A stretch of DNA of 64,000 nucleotides from an uncultured Acetatifactor sp. Its GTDB lineage: Bacteria; Bacillota; Clostridia; Lachnospirales; Lachnospiraceae. Below, one piece after another: positions 6,535 through 18,654 of the stretch. The notes beneath the pieces were generated by a model, which saw nothing but the letters and a program-made list of their open reading frames with translations, did no database searches and was not told the origin of the DNA. The DNA is taken from positions 38,330-102,329 of the forward strand of contig CAKRUB010000007.1 in NCBI GenBank assembly GCA_934402375.1, in the 5' to 3' direction. Numbering within the stretch: the stretch's first letter is position 1; every line of letters starts with the position of its first letter. The translations under genes were made by a program, and so were the position numbers.

Positions 6535-8946
6535 ATGGGATATATCAAAGTGCCGAGAGTATATGAAAAGCTGAAAAGTGCAGAGGAGCTTTTTGCGCCT
6601 GTTATTATGACGGCAGCGGGCGGCTGGGGAAAGACAGCGGCGGCAGAGTATTACTGCCGGAGGAAAAAGCCGCTCCTATTGCACTGTGAGAGTGGAAGCA
6701 TTCGTGAAAAGCCAGTCTGGAAGGATTTTCGGGGAAGTGTGGTCATCGTGGAGGATATGCAATGGCTTTGGGAAGAGGAAGCGGTAGGCTGTCTGCGAGA
6801 GCTCCTGCATACTCCGGGTATTCAGGTACTCATGCTTACGAGAGGGGCAGTGCCGAAATATCTTGCGAGTGAGGAGATGGATCTTGGCTTTGTGAGGATA
6901 CAGGAAAAGGACTTTGCTTTCGGGGAGAAGGAGGTGAAGGAATTTTTCAGAGGGCGCGGCATACAGCTCCACCCGGAAGATGCGGCACTGATAACGGAGG
7001 CCTCACAGGGATATGTGCGTGCACTTCACTGCTATGCAGCAAGAATGGAGAATGGAAATAGATACTCGGAGGATATGAAGGCTGCAGTCTGGCAGGATAT
7101 CTACCACTTATGGGACAGCTATTATGATAAGCAATACACAGCGGAATTTCGTCATTTTGCTCTGTGCGTATGTCGGTATGATGAATTTACGCAGGAAATG
7201 GCAGAAGCACTTACTGGTGACGAAAGCGTTGGAAGAGTAATGGAATACTGCTACGAAGCCATGAGCCAGCTCCAGGTGAAAAGGGATGGCTATTATTCGA
7301 TACGTCCGGAAATAAGGGGATATTACTGCTGGAAACAGAATCTCATATGGTCAAAGAAAGAGATAACAGAGAACTATTGCAGGGCGGCGGAGTATTTTAA
7401 GAGAAAGGGTAACATTCCGGATGCACTGAAGTATTATAAAAAAGCAGGAGAAATACAGTGCGTAAAGGAATTATTAATCTATAATGCCAATACACATCCG
7501 GGGACAGGTCATTATGTGGAGACCAAGGATTACTATCTGGAATTTCCAAGAGAGGAGCTGAGAAAGCTGCCTGTGCTTATGGCGGGGATGAGTATGCTGT
7601 ATGCTCTGCTTCTTAAGCCGGACGAATCCGAAAAGTGGTATCATGAGCTGGAACTTTTTAGTAAGGACAAAGGCAACAGCAGGGAGCAGCGGAGGGAAGC
7701 CAGATCACGGCTTGCTTATCTGGACATATCACTTCCTCACAGGGGGACAAAGGGCACGCTGCGCATGATGAAGAAGGTCTTTGCACTTATCCGGAAAGAG
7801 GATATGGTATTGCCGGAGCTTTGCGTGACAGGAAATCTGCCGTCCCTTATGAACGGCGGTCTGGATTTCTGCGAGTGGTCAAAGAATGACACTCAGATTG
7901 CCAGATTCATGGGAAAATCTGTGGAGGTCATTCTGGGGAGATACGGAAAAGGCCTTACAACCATTGCACTGGCAGAGAGCGGATTTGAAAAAGGGACAAT
8001 GCCGGCATACGAGGTCCTGACAAGATGCGGAGATGGATTTGAAGCTGCGGCACATGAAGGAAGGATTGAAATTTGCTTTGTGGCGGTAGGGATTCAGGTA
8101 CGGCAGCATCTGATAGAGCGGCAATTAACGGCAGCAAGACGGATAGCGGAAGCTTTTAATGAGAAGGTGAGACAGGAGAAGGCAGTACAGCTCCTGCCGA
8201 ATCTGGAAGCCTTTGGGGTGTGGATATCCCTGTTCGGCGGCTCCAATGCAGATGCAGAGAACTATATAGAGACCGTTCCGGATGCGAGGGTTTCCTTCTG
8301 TATTCTTGACAGATACCGGCAGATGGTAAAGCTGCGCTGCCTTATTTCAGAAAATCGCCTCGAGGAGGCTTTCGACCTTGCGGCCTTTCTGGAGGGATAC
8401 TTTTTCTCGTACGAGAGACATTTTTACTGGATGGAGAATGAACTGCTAAAGGCGGTCGTTCTATATCGCATGGGGGATGAACACTGGAAGGAATGCCTGA
8501 GAAGGGCTGTGAAAAAAGCATCAGAGTATCATTTCACAAGGCTTTTCGCGATTGAGGGGGCGTCAGTGCTTCCACTGCTTACGCAAATGAGGGAGAATGG
8601 GGAGCTTTCTGATATTGACGATGCGTATGCGGCAGAGATTTATAGGGAATGCTTCCGGGTGGCAGCGGGCTATCCCGACTATATGCGATTTATCCCGAGG
8701 GAAACGATAGCTCTTACAAACCGTGAAATGCAGGTTTTATCGATGCTGTGTGGGGGGATGACTATGGATGAAATCTGCACAGAGCTTAAAATATCCTATG
8801 ATGGACTGAAGAAGCACAACAGAAATATATATAAAAAACTTGCGGTAAAAGGAAGGGCTGAGGCAGAGAGAAAGGCGGCAAGGCTCGGTCTGGTTCACCG
8901 TGGGAGAATGGATGCAGCCGAGGGAACCGGTACACCGATGGAATGA
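6535..8946 (+). CDS. Large LuxR-family (MalT-like) transcriptional regulator
   Basis: An 803-residue cytoplasmic regulator with MalT-like (LAL/STAND) architecture. An N-terminal nucleotide-binding domain has a Walker A (AAGGWGKTAAAEYY, about residue 28) and a Walker B-like VVIVEDMQW. A long helical, TPR-like middle part follows, and a C-terminal LuxR HTH (ALTNREMQVLSMLCGGMTMD...YDGLKKHNRNIYKKL). Such proteins usually sense a ligand, oligomerise with ATP and activate nearby promoters. I start at 6535 after AGAGAGGAG; the frame is open further upstream. The next gene is a small lipoprotein, a possible target, but no operator can be recognised. It is not next to a sugar transport operon, so the ligand is unknown. 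Confidence 0.85.
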   Translation: MGYIKVPRVYEKLKSAEELFAPVIMTAAGGWGKTAAAEYYCRRKKPLLLHCESGSIREKPVWKDFRGSVVIVEDMQWLWEEEAVGCLRELLHTPGIQVLMLTRGAVPKYLASEEMDLGFVRIQEKDFAFGEKEVKEFFRGRGIQLHPEDAALITEASQGYVRALHCYAARMENGNRYSEDMKAAVWQDIYHLWDSYYDKQYTAEFRHFALCVCRYDEFTQEMAEALTGDESVGRVMEYCYEAMSQLQVKRDGYYSIRPEIRGYYCWKQNLIWSKKEITENYCRAAEYFKRKGNIPDALKYYKKAGEIQCVKELLIYNANTHPGTGHYVETKDYYLEFPREELRKLPVLMAGMSMLYALLLKPDESEKWYHELELFSKDKGNSREQRREARSRLAYLDISLPHRGTKGTLRMMKKVFALIRKEDMVLPELCVTGNLPSLMNGGLDFCEWSKNDTQIARFMGKSVEVILGRYGKGLTTIALAESGFEKGTMPAYEVLTRCGDGFEAAAHEGRIEICFVAVGIQVRQHLIERQLTAARRIAEAFNEKVRQEKAVQLLPNLEAFGVWISLFGGSNADAENYIETVPDARVSFCILDRYRQMVKLRCLISENRLEEAFDLAAFLEGYFFSYERHFYWMENELLKAVVLYRMGDEHWKECLRRAVKKASEYHFTRLFAIEGASVLPLLTQMRENGELSDIDDAYAAEIYRECFRVAAGYPDYMRFIPRETIALTNREMQVLSMLCGGMTMDEICTELKISYDGLKKHNRNIYKKLAVKGRAEAERKAARLGLVHRGRMDAAEGTGTPME

Positions 8947-9062
8947 AAAAGCAGGAAAAGTAGCCATAGGGGTACTATACTTTTTGAGAACAGATAGCTA
9001 GAATGGTCGATGGAGTTGAGCGTGCAAAGCGCGCAAGGATAATCACGAGGAGGAGAATTAAA

Positions 9063-9545
9063 ATGAAGAAGAAACTTTTGACAATGATGATTGTAGGTGT
9101 GATGGGAGCAGCAATGCTGGCAGGCTGCGGCGGATCCGAGGAGGCTGATGTTGCAGATGCATCTGTGCAGGAGGAAGTGCAGGATGAAGTGCAGGCAGAT
9201 AATGACGAAGCAGCGGGCACTGAGGTAACCTTTGTAGATGGCTTTTATGCTGCTGATGGAAATGGCAGTGACTTCATGATCGCATTCTACGAGGGAGCGG
9301 CAGGAGACATCGCTTATGTAAATGATGGAACAGGTGAGGTTTTTGCAGAGTACATAGTAGAAAATGCACAGTTAGACGACGGAACAGAATATCTGCTGGT
9401 AACGGTAGGAGCAATGCAGATGGGATATCTGGAGAATGGCGAGGATATCTATCTTATAACAGATGATGGAGAAATGTATGCGGCAGCACGTCTGACCGAA
9501 GAGGAAGCAGATGCAATTGCAGCAGCTGTTGCAAGCGCATCCTAA
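9063..9545 (+). CDS. Small secreted lipoprotein
   Basis: A 160-residue precursor with a lipoprotein signal peptide (MKKKLLTMMIVGVMGAAMLAGC; lipobox LAGC, lipidated Cys22), followed by an acidic Asp/Glu/Ala/Val-rich linker of about 35 residues and a small beta-rich domain of about 95 residues. It would be anchored on the outer face of the membrane. I do not recognise the C-terminal domain. The start at 9063 follows AGGAGGAGA. It lies 116 bp after the MalT-like regulator and ends at a terminator, so it may be that regulator's target; this is inference. Confidence 0.8.
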   Translation: MKKKLLTMMIVGVMGAAMLAGCGGSEEADVADASVQEEVQDEVQADNDEAAGTEVTFVDGFYAADGNGSDFMIAFYEGAAGDIAYVNDGTGEVFAEYIVENAQLDDGTEYLLVTVGAMQMGYLENGEDIYLITDDGEMYAAARLTEEEADAIAAAVASAS

Positions 9546-9575
9546 GAGTTCCAGAAAAGAAACGAACACTTATAA

Positions 9576-9616
9576 GAGGTGGATATTCCCGAAAAGGATA
9601 TCCGCCTCATGTTTTT
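9576..9616 (+). terminator. Terminator after the lipoprotein gene
   Basis: GAGGTGGATAT pairs with ATATCCGCCTC (one G-T pair) and is followed by ATGTTTTT. Confidence 0.75.
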
Positions 9617-9694
9617 GAAAAGATTTATCCCCGTCTGCATATTTTACCGATGTCTGCCCATACTATACTCGAAGATATGAAAACGAGGTAAGGT

Positions 9695-10753
9695 ATGAAG
9701 CTGTCATTTCGTTGGTATGGAAAATCAGATAAGGTCACTCTGCAGGACATCAGGCAGATCCCCGGTATGCATACGGTTGTCACGGCGGTGTATGATGTGC
9801 CGGTGGGAGAGGTCTGGAGCAGGGAGAGCATTGCGGAACTGAAGCAAGAGATTGAGGCTGCCGGATTGCATTTTGAGGTCGTGGAGAGCATTCCCGTACA
9901 TGAGGACATCAAGCTCGGGAAAGAGACCAGAGACTTTTATATCGGAAATTTCTGCCAGAATATCCGCCGTGTGGCGGAGGCTGGGGTGAAGTGTGTCTGT
10001 TATAACTTCATGCCAGTGTTTGACTGGACAAGAACCGAACTGGAGCACAGACTTCCGGACGGCTCCACAACACTTGTCTATTATCAGGAGCAGGTAGACC
10101 GTGTGAATCCCCTGCAAAATGACAATGATCTGACGCTGCCCGGCTGGGATGCCAGCTATTCAAGGGATGAGCTTAAGGGCGTGATCGCAGAATATCAGGC
10201 GATGACGGAAGAAAAATTGTGGGAGAATCTGCGCTATTTTCTTGAGAGGGTCATTCCTGTGGCGGTGGAATGCGGAATCAATATGGCGATTCATGAGGAT
10301 GATCCCTGTTGGAGCATCTTCGGTCTGCCGCGCATTATCACGGATGAAAAGAATCTGGACCGCTTTCTGAAGCTGGTGGATGTGCCCAACAACGGCATCA
10401 CACTGTGCACCGGCTCGCTCGGCTGTTCCGGAAAGAATGATGTGGCGAAGATGGCGGCGAAGTATGCAGAGATGGGAAGGATTCATTTTGCGCATATGAG
10501 AAATGTCGCTGTATTGCCTGACGGCAGAGGCTTTGAAGAACGGGCGCATCTCTCGGAATGCGGAACACTCGACATGTATGCCATTGCAAAAGCACTCCAT
10601 GATAACGGCTTTGAGGGTTATATCCGGCCGGATCACGGAAGAATGATCTGGGGCGAGACCGGCAGACCGGGGTACGGACTGTACGACCGGGCGCTTGGCG
10701 CAACCTATCTGAATGGTCTTTGGGAGGCTATTGAGAAAAATACTCAGAAATAA
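9695..10753 (+). CDS. uxuA: Mannonate dehydratase
   Basis: Converts D-mannonate to 2-keto-3-deoxy-D-gluconate in the glucuronate breakdown pathway; a cytosolic metal-dependent TIM-barrel enzyme. The 352-residue product has the family N-terminus ([20 protein letters not shown]), the [13 protein letters not shown] stretch, the metal-site region [25 protein letters not shown], the HFAHMRN strand and the C-terminal [13 protein letters not shown]. The length is typical of the Gram-positive form. The ribosome site is ACGAGGTAAGGT. It stands alone, without uxaC, uxuB or kdgK next to it; those genes are presumably elsewhere. Confidence 0.95.
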   Translation: MKLSFRWYGKSDKVTLQDIRQIPGMHTVVTAVYDVPVGEVWSRESIAELKQEIEAAGLHFEVVESIPVHEDIKLGKETRDFYIGNFCQNIRRVAEAGVKCVCYNFMPVFDWTRTELEHRLPDGSTTLVYYQEQVDRVNPLQNDNDLTLPGWDASYSRDELKGVIAEYQAMTEEKLWENLRYFLERVIPVAVECGINMAIHEDDPCWSIFGLPRIITDEKNLDRFLKLVDVPNNGITLCTGSLGCSGKNDVAKMAAKYAEMGRIHFAHMRNVAVLPDGRGFEERAHLSECGTLDMYAIAKALHDNGFEGYIRPDHGRMIWGETGRPGYGLYDRALGATYLNGLWEAIEKNTQK

Positions 10754-10769
10754 AAAATAAGTGTGATAC

Positions 10770-10797
10770 TTGACATTGGCAGAAAATACTATATACT
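10770..10797 (+). promoter_or_regulatory. Promoter of tRNA-Asn
   Basis: TTGACA (10770-10775), 16-bp spacer, TATACT (10792-10797), 17 bp before the tRNA. Confidence 0.75.
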
Positions 10798-10814
10798 AGA
10801 TTTTGTTGATACAT

Positions 10815-10886
10815 TCCTCGATAGCTCAATGGTAGAGCACTCGGCTGTTAACCGAGTTGTTGTAGGTTCGAGCCCTACTCGGGGAG
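10815..10886 (+). tRNA. tRNA-Asn (anticodon GTT)
   Basis: A 72-nt cloverleaf. The acceptor TCCTCGA pairs with TCGGGGA (one T-G) and the discriminator is G. The D arm is GCTC...GAGC, the anticodon stem CTCGG/CCGAG encloses CTGTTAA (anticodon GTT), and the T arm is GTAGGTTCGAGCCCTAC. CCA is not encoded. Confidence 0.96.
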
Positions 10887-10890
10887 CTGT

Positions 10891-10915
10891 GGGAGTCGAA
10901 GGACTCCCCTTTTTG
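10891..10915 (+). terminator. Terminator after tRNA-Asn
   Basis: GGGAGTC-GAAG-GACTCCC followed by CTTTTTG. It starts 5 bp after the tRNA. Confidence 0.85.
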
Positions 10916-10992
10916 TTTATACGGGATTTGCGCCAAGGTGCACCTGACGCAGACCTGTTACGGAAACGGTGTGCACAGAAATGAGGATTGAG

Positions 10993-12444
10993 ATGGGCGT
11001 ATTATCAAATCTGGAGCCACAGAGCGTGTTCCATTATTTCGAGGAAATTACGAAAATACCGCACGGTTCGGGAAATGTGGAGCAGATCAGTGATTTCCTT
11101 GCAGCGTTTGCAGAGGAAAGAGGACTGTTCCATATACAGGATGCTTGGAAGAATGTCATTATTGTGAAGGAGGCAACACCGGGGTATGAGAAGGAGCCTG
11201 CGGTGATTCTTCAGGGGCACATGGATATGGTTGCCGTGAAGAAGCCTGACTGCGATATTGATATGAAGAGGGATGGGCTTCGTGTGGCAGTGGACGGCGA
11301 CAAAATCTACGCAGAGGGAACCAGTCTCGGTGGAGATGACGGCATTGCGGTCGCTTATGCGCTCGCGCTTCTGGCTTCGGATTCCATCAGCCATCCGAAG
11401 CTGGAGGTAATTATTACGGTTGATGAAGAGGTCGGAATGGACGGCGCAAGAGAGATAGACCTTTCCATGCTGACAGGAAACCGTATGGTGAATCTTGATT
11501 CAGAGGATGAGGGAATCTTTCTGACCAGCTGTGCCGGAGGTGCGAGGGTGAAGTGTGATCTGAAGCTGGAGACACAGAGGCTCGAAGGGCTTACCTACGA
11601 AGTTACTGTGGGCGGTCTGCTCGGCGGACATTCCGGTGGCGAAATTGATAAGGAGAGGGGAAATTCCAACTATCTGTTCGGGCGTCTGTTAAGACGGCTG
11701 TGTGAGAAGATGCCAGTAGGGCTGGCAGAGCTTAAGGGAGGACTGGCGGACAACGCTATTCCGAGGGAGACAGTCGGACTGCTGGTTATTGACAGGGGTG
11801 ACAGTGAGAAATTCGCCTCGGTTCTGGATACGGTGGAAAAGGAAATTCAGTCGGAATTATCTTCCAAGGATCCGGCTGTATTTATCAAGGCAACGGAAAA
11901 GGAGTCGGCAGCGGTTGAGTGTACAACGGCAGAAGGTACAAGGAAGGCGGCGAACTTCCTCAGTGCGGTTCCCAACGGCGTCCAGGCGATGAGTGCAGAT
12001 ATGCCGGGGCTGGTGGAAACATCCCTCAATCTCGGAATTTTGGAGTATGCAGACGGAGAACTGCGGGCAGAATTTTCCGTGCGGAGCAGTGTCGAGAGCT
12101 CGAAGAATGCGCTGATTGGAAAGCTTTTTGCCCTGACTGAGCTGGCGGGCGGCAGTAATACCGTAACCGGCGACTATCCGGGGTGGAAGTTCAGAAAGGA
12201 TTCACCGCTGCGCAAGAAGATGGTCAGACTGTATGAGGAGATGTACGGAAAGGCACCGAAGGTCGAGGCGATCCACGCAGGACTGGAGTGCGGTATTCTG
12301 GGCAGCAAGATTTCTGATCTGGATTGTGTTTCCATGGGACCGGATATGCGGGACATTCATACCACGGAGGAGACTCTGAGCATTTCATCGACGAGAAGAG
12401 TGTGGGAGTACCTTGTGCGGCTGCTTGAGACAAAGGAAGCCTGA
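10993..12444 (+). CDS. pepD: Aminoacyl-histidine dipeptidase (PepD, M20 family)
   Basis: A cytosolic zinc dipeptidase (M20C, Xaa-His dipeptidase/carnosinase type). The 483-residue protein shows the PepD N-terminus (EPQSVFHYFEEITKIPHGSG), metal-ligand His and Asp motifs (ILQGHMDMV; EGTSLGGDDGIAVAYALALL), the catalytic Glu pair in VDEEVGMDGA, and the C-terminal dimerisation/catalytic part (EAIHAGLECGILGSK; DMRDIHTTEE). Length and motif order fit PepD. The start is the ATG at 10993, just behind TGAGGATTGAG; ATGs 9 to 24 bp upstream are in frame but lack a ribosome site. It sits behind the tRNA-Asn terminator and ahead of the beta-galactosidase promoter, so it is probably transcribed alone. Confidence 0.92.
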   Translation: MGVLSNLEPQSVFHYFEEITKIPHGSGNVEQISDFLAAFAEERGLFHIQDAWKNVIIVKEATPGYEKEPAVILQGHMDMVAVKKPDCDIDMKRDGLRVAVDGDKIYAEGTSLGGDDGIAVAYALALLASDSISHPKLEVIITVDEEVGMDGAREIDLSMLTGNRMVNLDSEDEGIFLTSCAGGARVKCDLKLETQRLEGLTYEVTVGGLLGGHSGGEIDKERGNSNYLFGRLLRRLCEKMPVGLAELKGGLADNAIPRETVGLLVIDRGDSEKFASVLDTVEKEIQSELSSKDPAVFIKATEKESAAVECTTAEGTRKAANFLSAVPNGVQAMSADMPGLVETSLNLGILEYADGELRAEFSVRSSVESSKNALIGKLFALTELAGGSNTVTGDYPGWKFRKDSPLRKKMVRLYEEMYGKAPKVEAIHAGLECGILGSKISDLDCVSMGPDMRDIHTTEETLSISSTRRVWEYLVRLLETKEA

Positions 12445-12485
12445 TTAGGACAAAATAGCACATCCCGAGACAGGAAAATTCCATT

Positions 12486-15639
<3,154 letters not shown>

Positions 15640-15700
15640 GGCTGCGCAGAAGAGAATGATAAAATAGTTGTAAAAATTTCTACAATTTTGAAAAAAACAC

Positions 15701-15729
15701 TTGCTTTTTCTCCCCGAACACGATATAAT
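15701..15729 (+). promoter_or_regulatory. Promoter of tRNA-Pro
   Basis: TTGCTT (15701-15706), 17-bp spacer and TATAAT (15724-15729), 13 bp before the tRNA. Confidence 0.7.
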
Positions 15730-15742
15730 CTTTATTGTGCTT

Positions 15743-15817
15743 CGGGGTGTGGCTCAGCTTGGTTAGAGCGCCATCTTAGGGAGGTGGAGGTCGCGAGTTC
15801 GAATCCCGCCACTCCGA
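15743..15817 (+). tRNA. tRNA-Pro (anticodon AGG)
   Basis: A 75-nt cloverleaf. The acceptor CGGGGTG pairs with CACTCCG and the discriminator is A, as in proline tRNAs. The D arm is GCTC/GAGC. The anticodon stem CCATC/GGTGG encloses the loop TTAGGGA, which gives anticodon AGG with G at position 37, the proline hallmark. The T arm GCGAG-TTCGAAT-CCCGC has an A-C mismatch in the stem. A34 is unusual for bacterial proline tRNA and would need conversion to inosine to read CCU/CCC well. CCA is not encoded. Confidence 0.88.
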
Positions 15818-15824
15818 CGAATAG

Positions 15825-15873
15825 AAAGTGCCAAGATTTCAGCTTTGCTGGAATTTTGGCACTTTTGTTTTTG
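15825..15873 (+). terminator. Terminator after tRNA-Pro
   Basis: AAAGTGCCAA (15825-15834) pairs with TTGGCACTTT (15856-15865), with further pairing inside, followed by TGTTTTT. Confidence 0.8.
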
Positions 15874-15908
15874 GGATTTTTGAAACTGGAAATTTGTCCG
15901 ATTCAACA

Positions 15909-16087
15909 TTCCTGCCTAAGCTACAGTTCTTCCTTTCAGATAGGAAACGTTCCCTGATATCTCGCTGGGTTTCCTGCCTAGAATTTGTTTTCACCATTCC
16001 AGATAGGAAAAGTTGTTTATAAGAGCTCTATTTTTCCTACCTGAGCCGTATTTGCTTTTTTCAGGCCGGAATTCAATTTTCCTGCCT
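15909..16087 (+). repeat. Phased array of imperfect hairpins (TTCCTGCCT units)
   Basis: The motif TTCCTGCCT (or TTCCTACCT) occurs at 15909, 15971, 16034 and 16079, spacings 62, 63 and 45 bp. In the first two units AGATAGGAAA follows about 30 bp later; in the third the matching arm is TCAGGCCGGAA. Each unit can therefore fold as a hairpin (TTTCCT..CT with AG..AGGAAA). No open frame of interest lies here. The region fills most of the 447-bp gap between tRNA-Pro and the membrane protein at 16264. Confidence 0.6.
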
Positions 16088-16263
16088 CTGTGTACGGAAA
16101 TATATAAATACACTGAGTTGTCAATGTATTCTGGTTACCTGACTTATAACTGATATGGTGGAAAAATTTTCGAGCATTTCACCCCTATGCTGATAGTAGA
16201 TTTTTGGTGTTATTTCTGTTATATTTTAATTGTAAAAAATGCGGTGCTATTGGAGGGGGGCTT

Positions 16264-17028
16264 ATGGAAAGAATCAAAGACTTGAATCATTATCAAAAAG
16301 GCATCATTATTGTCATGATTATTATGGCGCTGATTTTTGCAGTGATTTATCCTAAGACAATTTCAAGGGTTGGCTATAGATACAATGATGTAATTCTTGC
16401 TCCAACACAGGAAAACGGAAATACAGTGTATTCCGGTAAAATCAAAGGGGAGCAGACACAGTTTATCGTATCTGACGATAAAACAGTTATGCTGCAATAC
16501 GGAGATAAAGCCTATGGTCCTTACACCGTGAAAGAGGACCCCACAGCTATCCCTAAAGATCAAGAATTGAACGAACGAATGACAGGTGTTGAAATCTATA
16601 ATGGCGAGAAGGTATTGTTCCGTGGCGGCGTATTGGATTTTGAGGATGACTATTTGTTTTATAATGAGGATGGAACCTTAGAAACTATTGGATTTATCTA
16701 TGTGACCGGCAGTGGAACTGAATGGGATGAAGAGGGCAATGTGGTTGATAAAATGGAGCCATCTGCATCCACAATTTATGATCTGGTGAATGACCCTGAA
16801 TTGACACATAAGGGCAGCGTGTTTGGCTGGCTTGGCGCTGTATTTATTTGTATTCTCAACGTCCTGTCCATTTTATTCGCAGACGAGCTGTTCAGATGGA
16901 ATCTGTTATTTCGGATACGCAATGTAGAAGATGCAGAGCCGTCCGGCTTGGAAATGGTAGGAAGATATTTAGGATGGACAGTTATGACAATTATGGCGTT
17001 TGTAATCTTTATTGTGGGACTACAGTAA
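16264..17028 (+). CDS. Hypothetical membrane protein with extracytoplasmic domain
   Basis: A 254-residue protein not recognised by family. It has one N-terminal membrane segment (IIIVMIIMALIFAVIYP, about residues 13-30), then about 150 residues with beta-strand character that should lie outside, rich in Asp, Glu, Tyr and Gly, and two C-terminal membrane segments (SVFGWLGAVFICILNVLSIL and VMTIMAFVIFIVGL). I start at 16264 because GGAGGGGGGC precedes that ATG; the frame is open 60 bp upstream. No partner gene is obvious; the flanking genes are tRNA-Pro and an rRNA methyltransferase. Base composition is more A/T-rich than the neighbours, which may point to recent gain. Confidence 0.7.
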   Translation: MERIKDLNHYQKGIIIVMIIMALIFAVIYPKTISRVGYRYNDVILAPTQENGNTVYSGKIKGEQTQFIVSDDKTVMLQYGDKAYGPYTVKEDPTAIPKDQELNERMTGVEIYNGEKVLFRGGVLDFEDDYLFYNEDGTLETIGFIYVTGSGTEWDEEGNVVDKMEPSASTIYDLVNDPELTHKGSVFGWLGAVFICILNVLSILFADELFRWNLLFRIRNVEDAEPSGLEMVGRYLGWTVMTIMAFVIFIVGLQ

Positions 17029-17131
17029 TATAGCATCCGGACGTAGAAACTCTATCGGTAAGTTTATGGGAGCAGAAATTGACTGCCCTAAGATAGAGAT
17101 AAAATAAGTTTTTAAGAGAGGCAGATAGAAG

Positions 17132-18355
17132 ATGCAGTCAGAACAGCAGAAGACAGAGAAAGAGCAGAGAGCTAAGAAGAATAGCACGCCTAAGGTGCGC
17201 AAAGATACAGCAAAGAAGATCTGCCCGGTGGCGGGAAAGTGCGGCGGCTGCCAGTGGATCAATAAGGAATACGCGGAGCAGTTGAAGGCAAAGGAGACGA
17301 GGTTCCGCAAGCTGATGGAGCCGTATTGCAAGCCGGAACCGATCATCGGTATGGAGCAGCCGACACATTACCGGAATAAGGTACATGCGGTGTTCGGTGA
17401 GGACAGGCGGCACAATGTGATCTCCGGCATCTATGAGGCGAACAGCCATAGAATTGTGCCGGTGGACAGTTGTCTGATCGAAAACAAAAAGGCGGACGAG
17501 ATTATTGTCTCTATTCGCGACCTGCTGCGTTCCTTTAAAATCCGCCCCTATAACGAGGACACGGGATACGGTCTGCTCCGTCATGTTCTTGTCCGCGTCG
17601 GTCATGCTTCGGGAGAGATTATGGTTGTGCTGGTGCTCGGTTCACCGATTATGCCCTCCAAGAATAATTTTGTCAAAGCGCTGCGAAAGCTCCATCCTGA
17701 GATCACTACCGTGGTTGTCAATGTAAATGATCGCGGAACCAGTATGGTGCTGGGCGATAAGGAGCAGGTTCTCTACGGCAAGGGATACATTGAGGATGAG
17801 TTGTGCGGCAGGAAATTCCGCATCTCGCCGAAATCCTTTTATCAGGTGAACCCTGTCCAGACGGAAAAGTTATATAACAAAGCGATGTGCTATGCCGGAC
17901 TGACGGGAAAGGAGGTTCTTGTGGATGCCTATTGCGGCACAGGAACCATAGGCATTATCGCGGCGGATAAGGCTGGCAAGGTTATCGGTGTGGAACTGAA
18001 CGGTGATGCTGTCAGGGATGCGCGGAACAATGCGCGGATGAACCAGATCAGCAATATAGAATTCTACCAGAATGATGCCGGGAAATTTCTGGTGGAGATG
18101 GCGGAGCAGAAAGCAGAAGTGGATGTCGTCATGATGGACCCGCCCCGCAGCGGAAGCACAGAGGCATTTCTGGACGCGGTAGGGACGATCAAACCGAGCA
18201 GAGTAGTCTACGTCTCCTGCAATCCCGATACGCTGGTAAGGGATCTGAAATACCTGACGAAGAAAGGCTATCAGGTGAAAAAGTGTGTGGCAGTAGATAT
18301 GTTTCCGTTCACGGAAAACTGCGAGGCAGTATGCTTTTTAACTCGCATAAAATAA
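17132..18355 (+). CDS. 23S rRNA (uracil-5-)-methyltransferase, RlmCD/RumA type
   Basis: An S-adenosylmethionine-dependent m5U methyltransferase of the TrmA/RlmD family (407 residues). An N-terminal iron-sulfur motif is visible (CPVAGKCGGCQW, about residue 30), with the fourth Cys expected in SCLIE. The SAM site is VDAYCGTGTIGIIAA, the catalytic part is MMDPPRSG and YVSCNPDTLVRDL (nucleophile Cys), and the C-terminus is FPFTENCEAVCFL. The N-terminal TRAM domain of many homologues is absent; instead there is a lysine-rich tail of about 25 residues. In Firmicutes one such enzyme often does both 23S positions (RlmCD). A strong terminator follows. Confidence 0.9.
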   Translation: MQSEQQKTEKEQRAKKNSTPKVRKDTAKKICPVAGKCGGCQWINKEYAEQLKAKETRFRKLMEPYCKPEPIIGMEQPTHYRNKVHAVFGEDRRHNVISGIYEANSHRIVPVDSCLIENKKADEIIVSIRDLLRSFKIRPYNEDTGYGLLRHVLVRVGHASGEIMVVLVLGSPIMPSKNNFVKALRKLHPEITTVVVNVNDRGTSMVLGDKEQVLYGKGYIEDELCGRKFRISPKSFYQVNPVQTEKLYNKAMCYAGLTGKEVLVDAYCGTGTIGIIAADKAGKVIGVELNGDAVRDARNNARMNQISNIEFYQNDAGKFLVEMAEQKAEVDVVMMDPPRSGSTEAFLDAVGTIKPSRVVYVSCNPDTLVRDLKYLTKKGYQVKKCVAVDMFPFTENCEAVCFLTRIK

Positions 18356-18431
18356 GCATTTTTAAGGTGTTGGAAATGTCGGACTGTCTCCCAGTTGTCA
18401 ACCTAATTCTGAGAATATTACCGAACACAAG

Positions 18432-18476
18432 AAAAGCACTGAATCCGTTGAATTTTTGAGGGATTCAGTGCTTTTT
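18432..18476 (+). terminator. Strong terminator after the rRNA methyltransferase
   Basis: AAAAGCACTGAATCC pairs perfectly with GGATTCAGTGCTTTT around a 14-nt loop. The flanking A and T runs make it usable in both directions. The rest of 18356-18654 holds no gene I can support. Confidence 0.85.
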
Positions 18477-18654
18477 AGGTCTTATAACATAAGTTGCAAG
18501 GTTGTTTCAATGTGAGTGTCCAAACTGGGTCTGTATTTCCTTCATATCCCTAGTGTAAAAAGTGATACAACATGACAGAATCAGATTGACTAAAGAAATG
18601 TAAATATTTATAATATAGACAAAATGAGAATGACATGAATAGAGGACATTATAT

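Noticed and set aside
10763..10984. 73-codon frame over tRNA-Asn
   Set aside because: It reads through a tRNA gene and its terminator, so it is not a protein gene.
15688..15957. 89-codon frame over tRNA-Pro
   Set aside because: Covers the tRNA and terminator; no ribosome site.
15909..16087. CRISPR array
   Set aside because: Units are imperfect hairpins with only a 9-bp shared motif, spacers are not clearly separable, spacing is 62, 63 and 45 bp, and there are no cas genes in the window.
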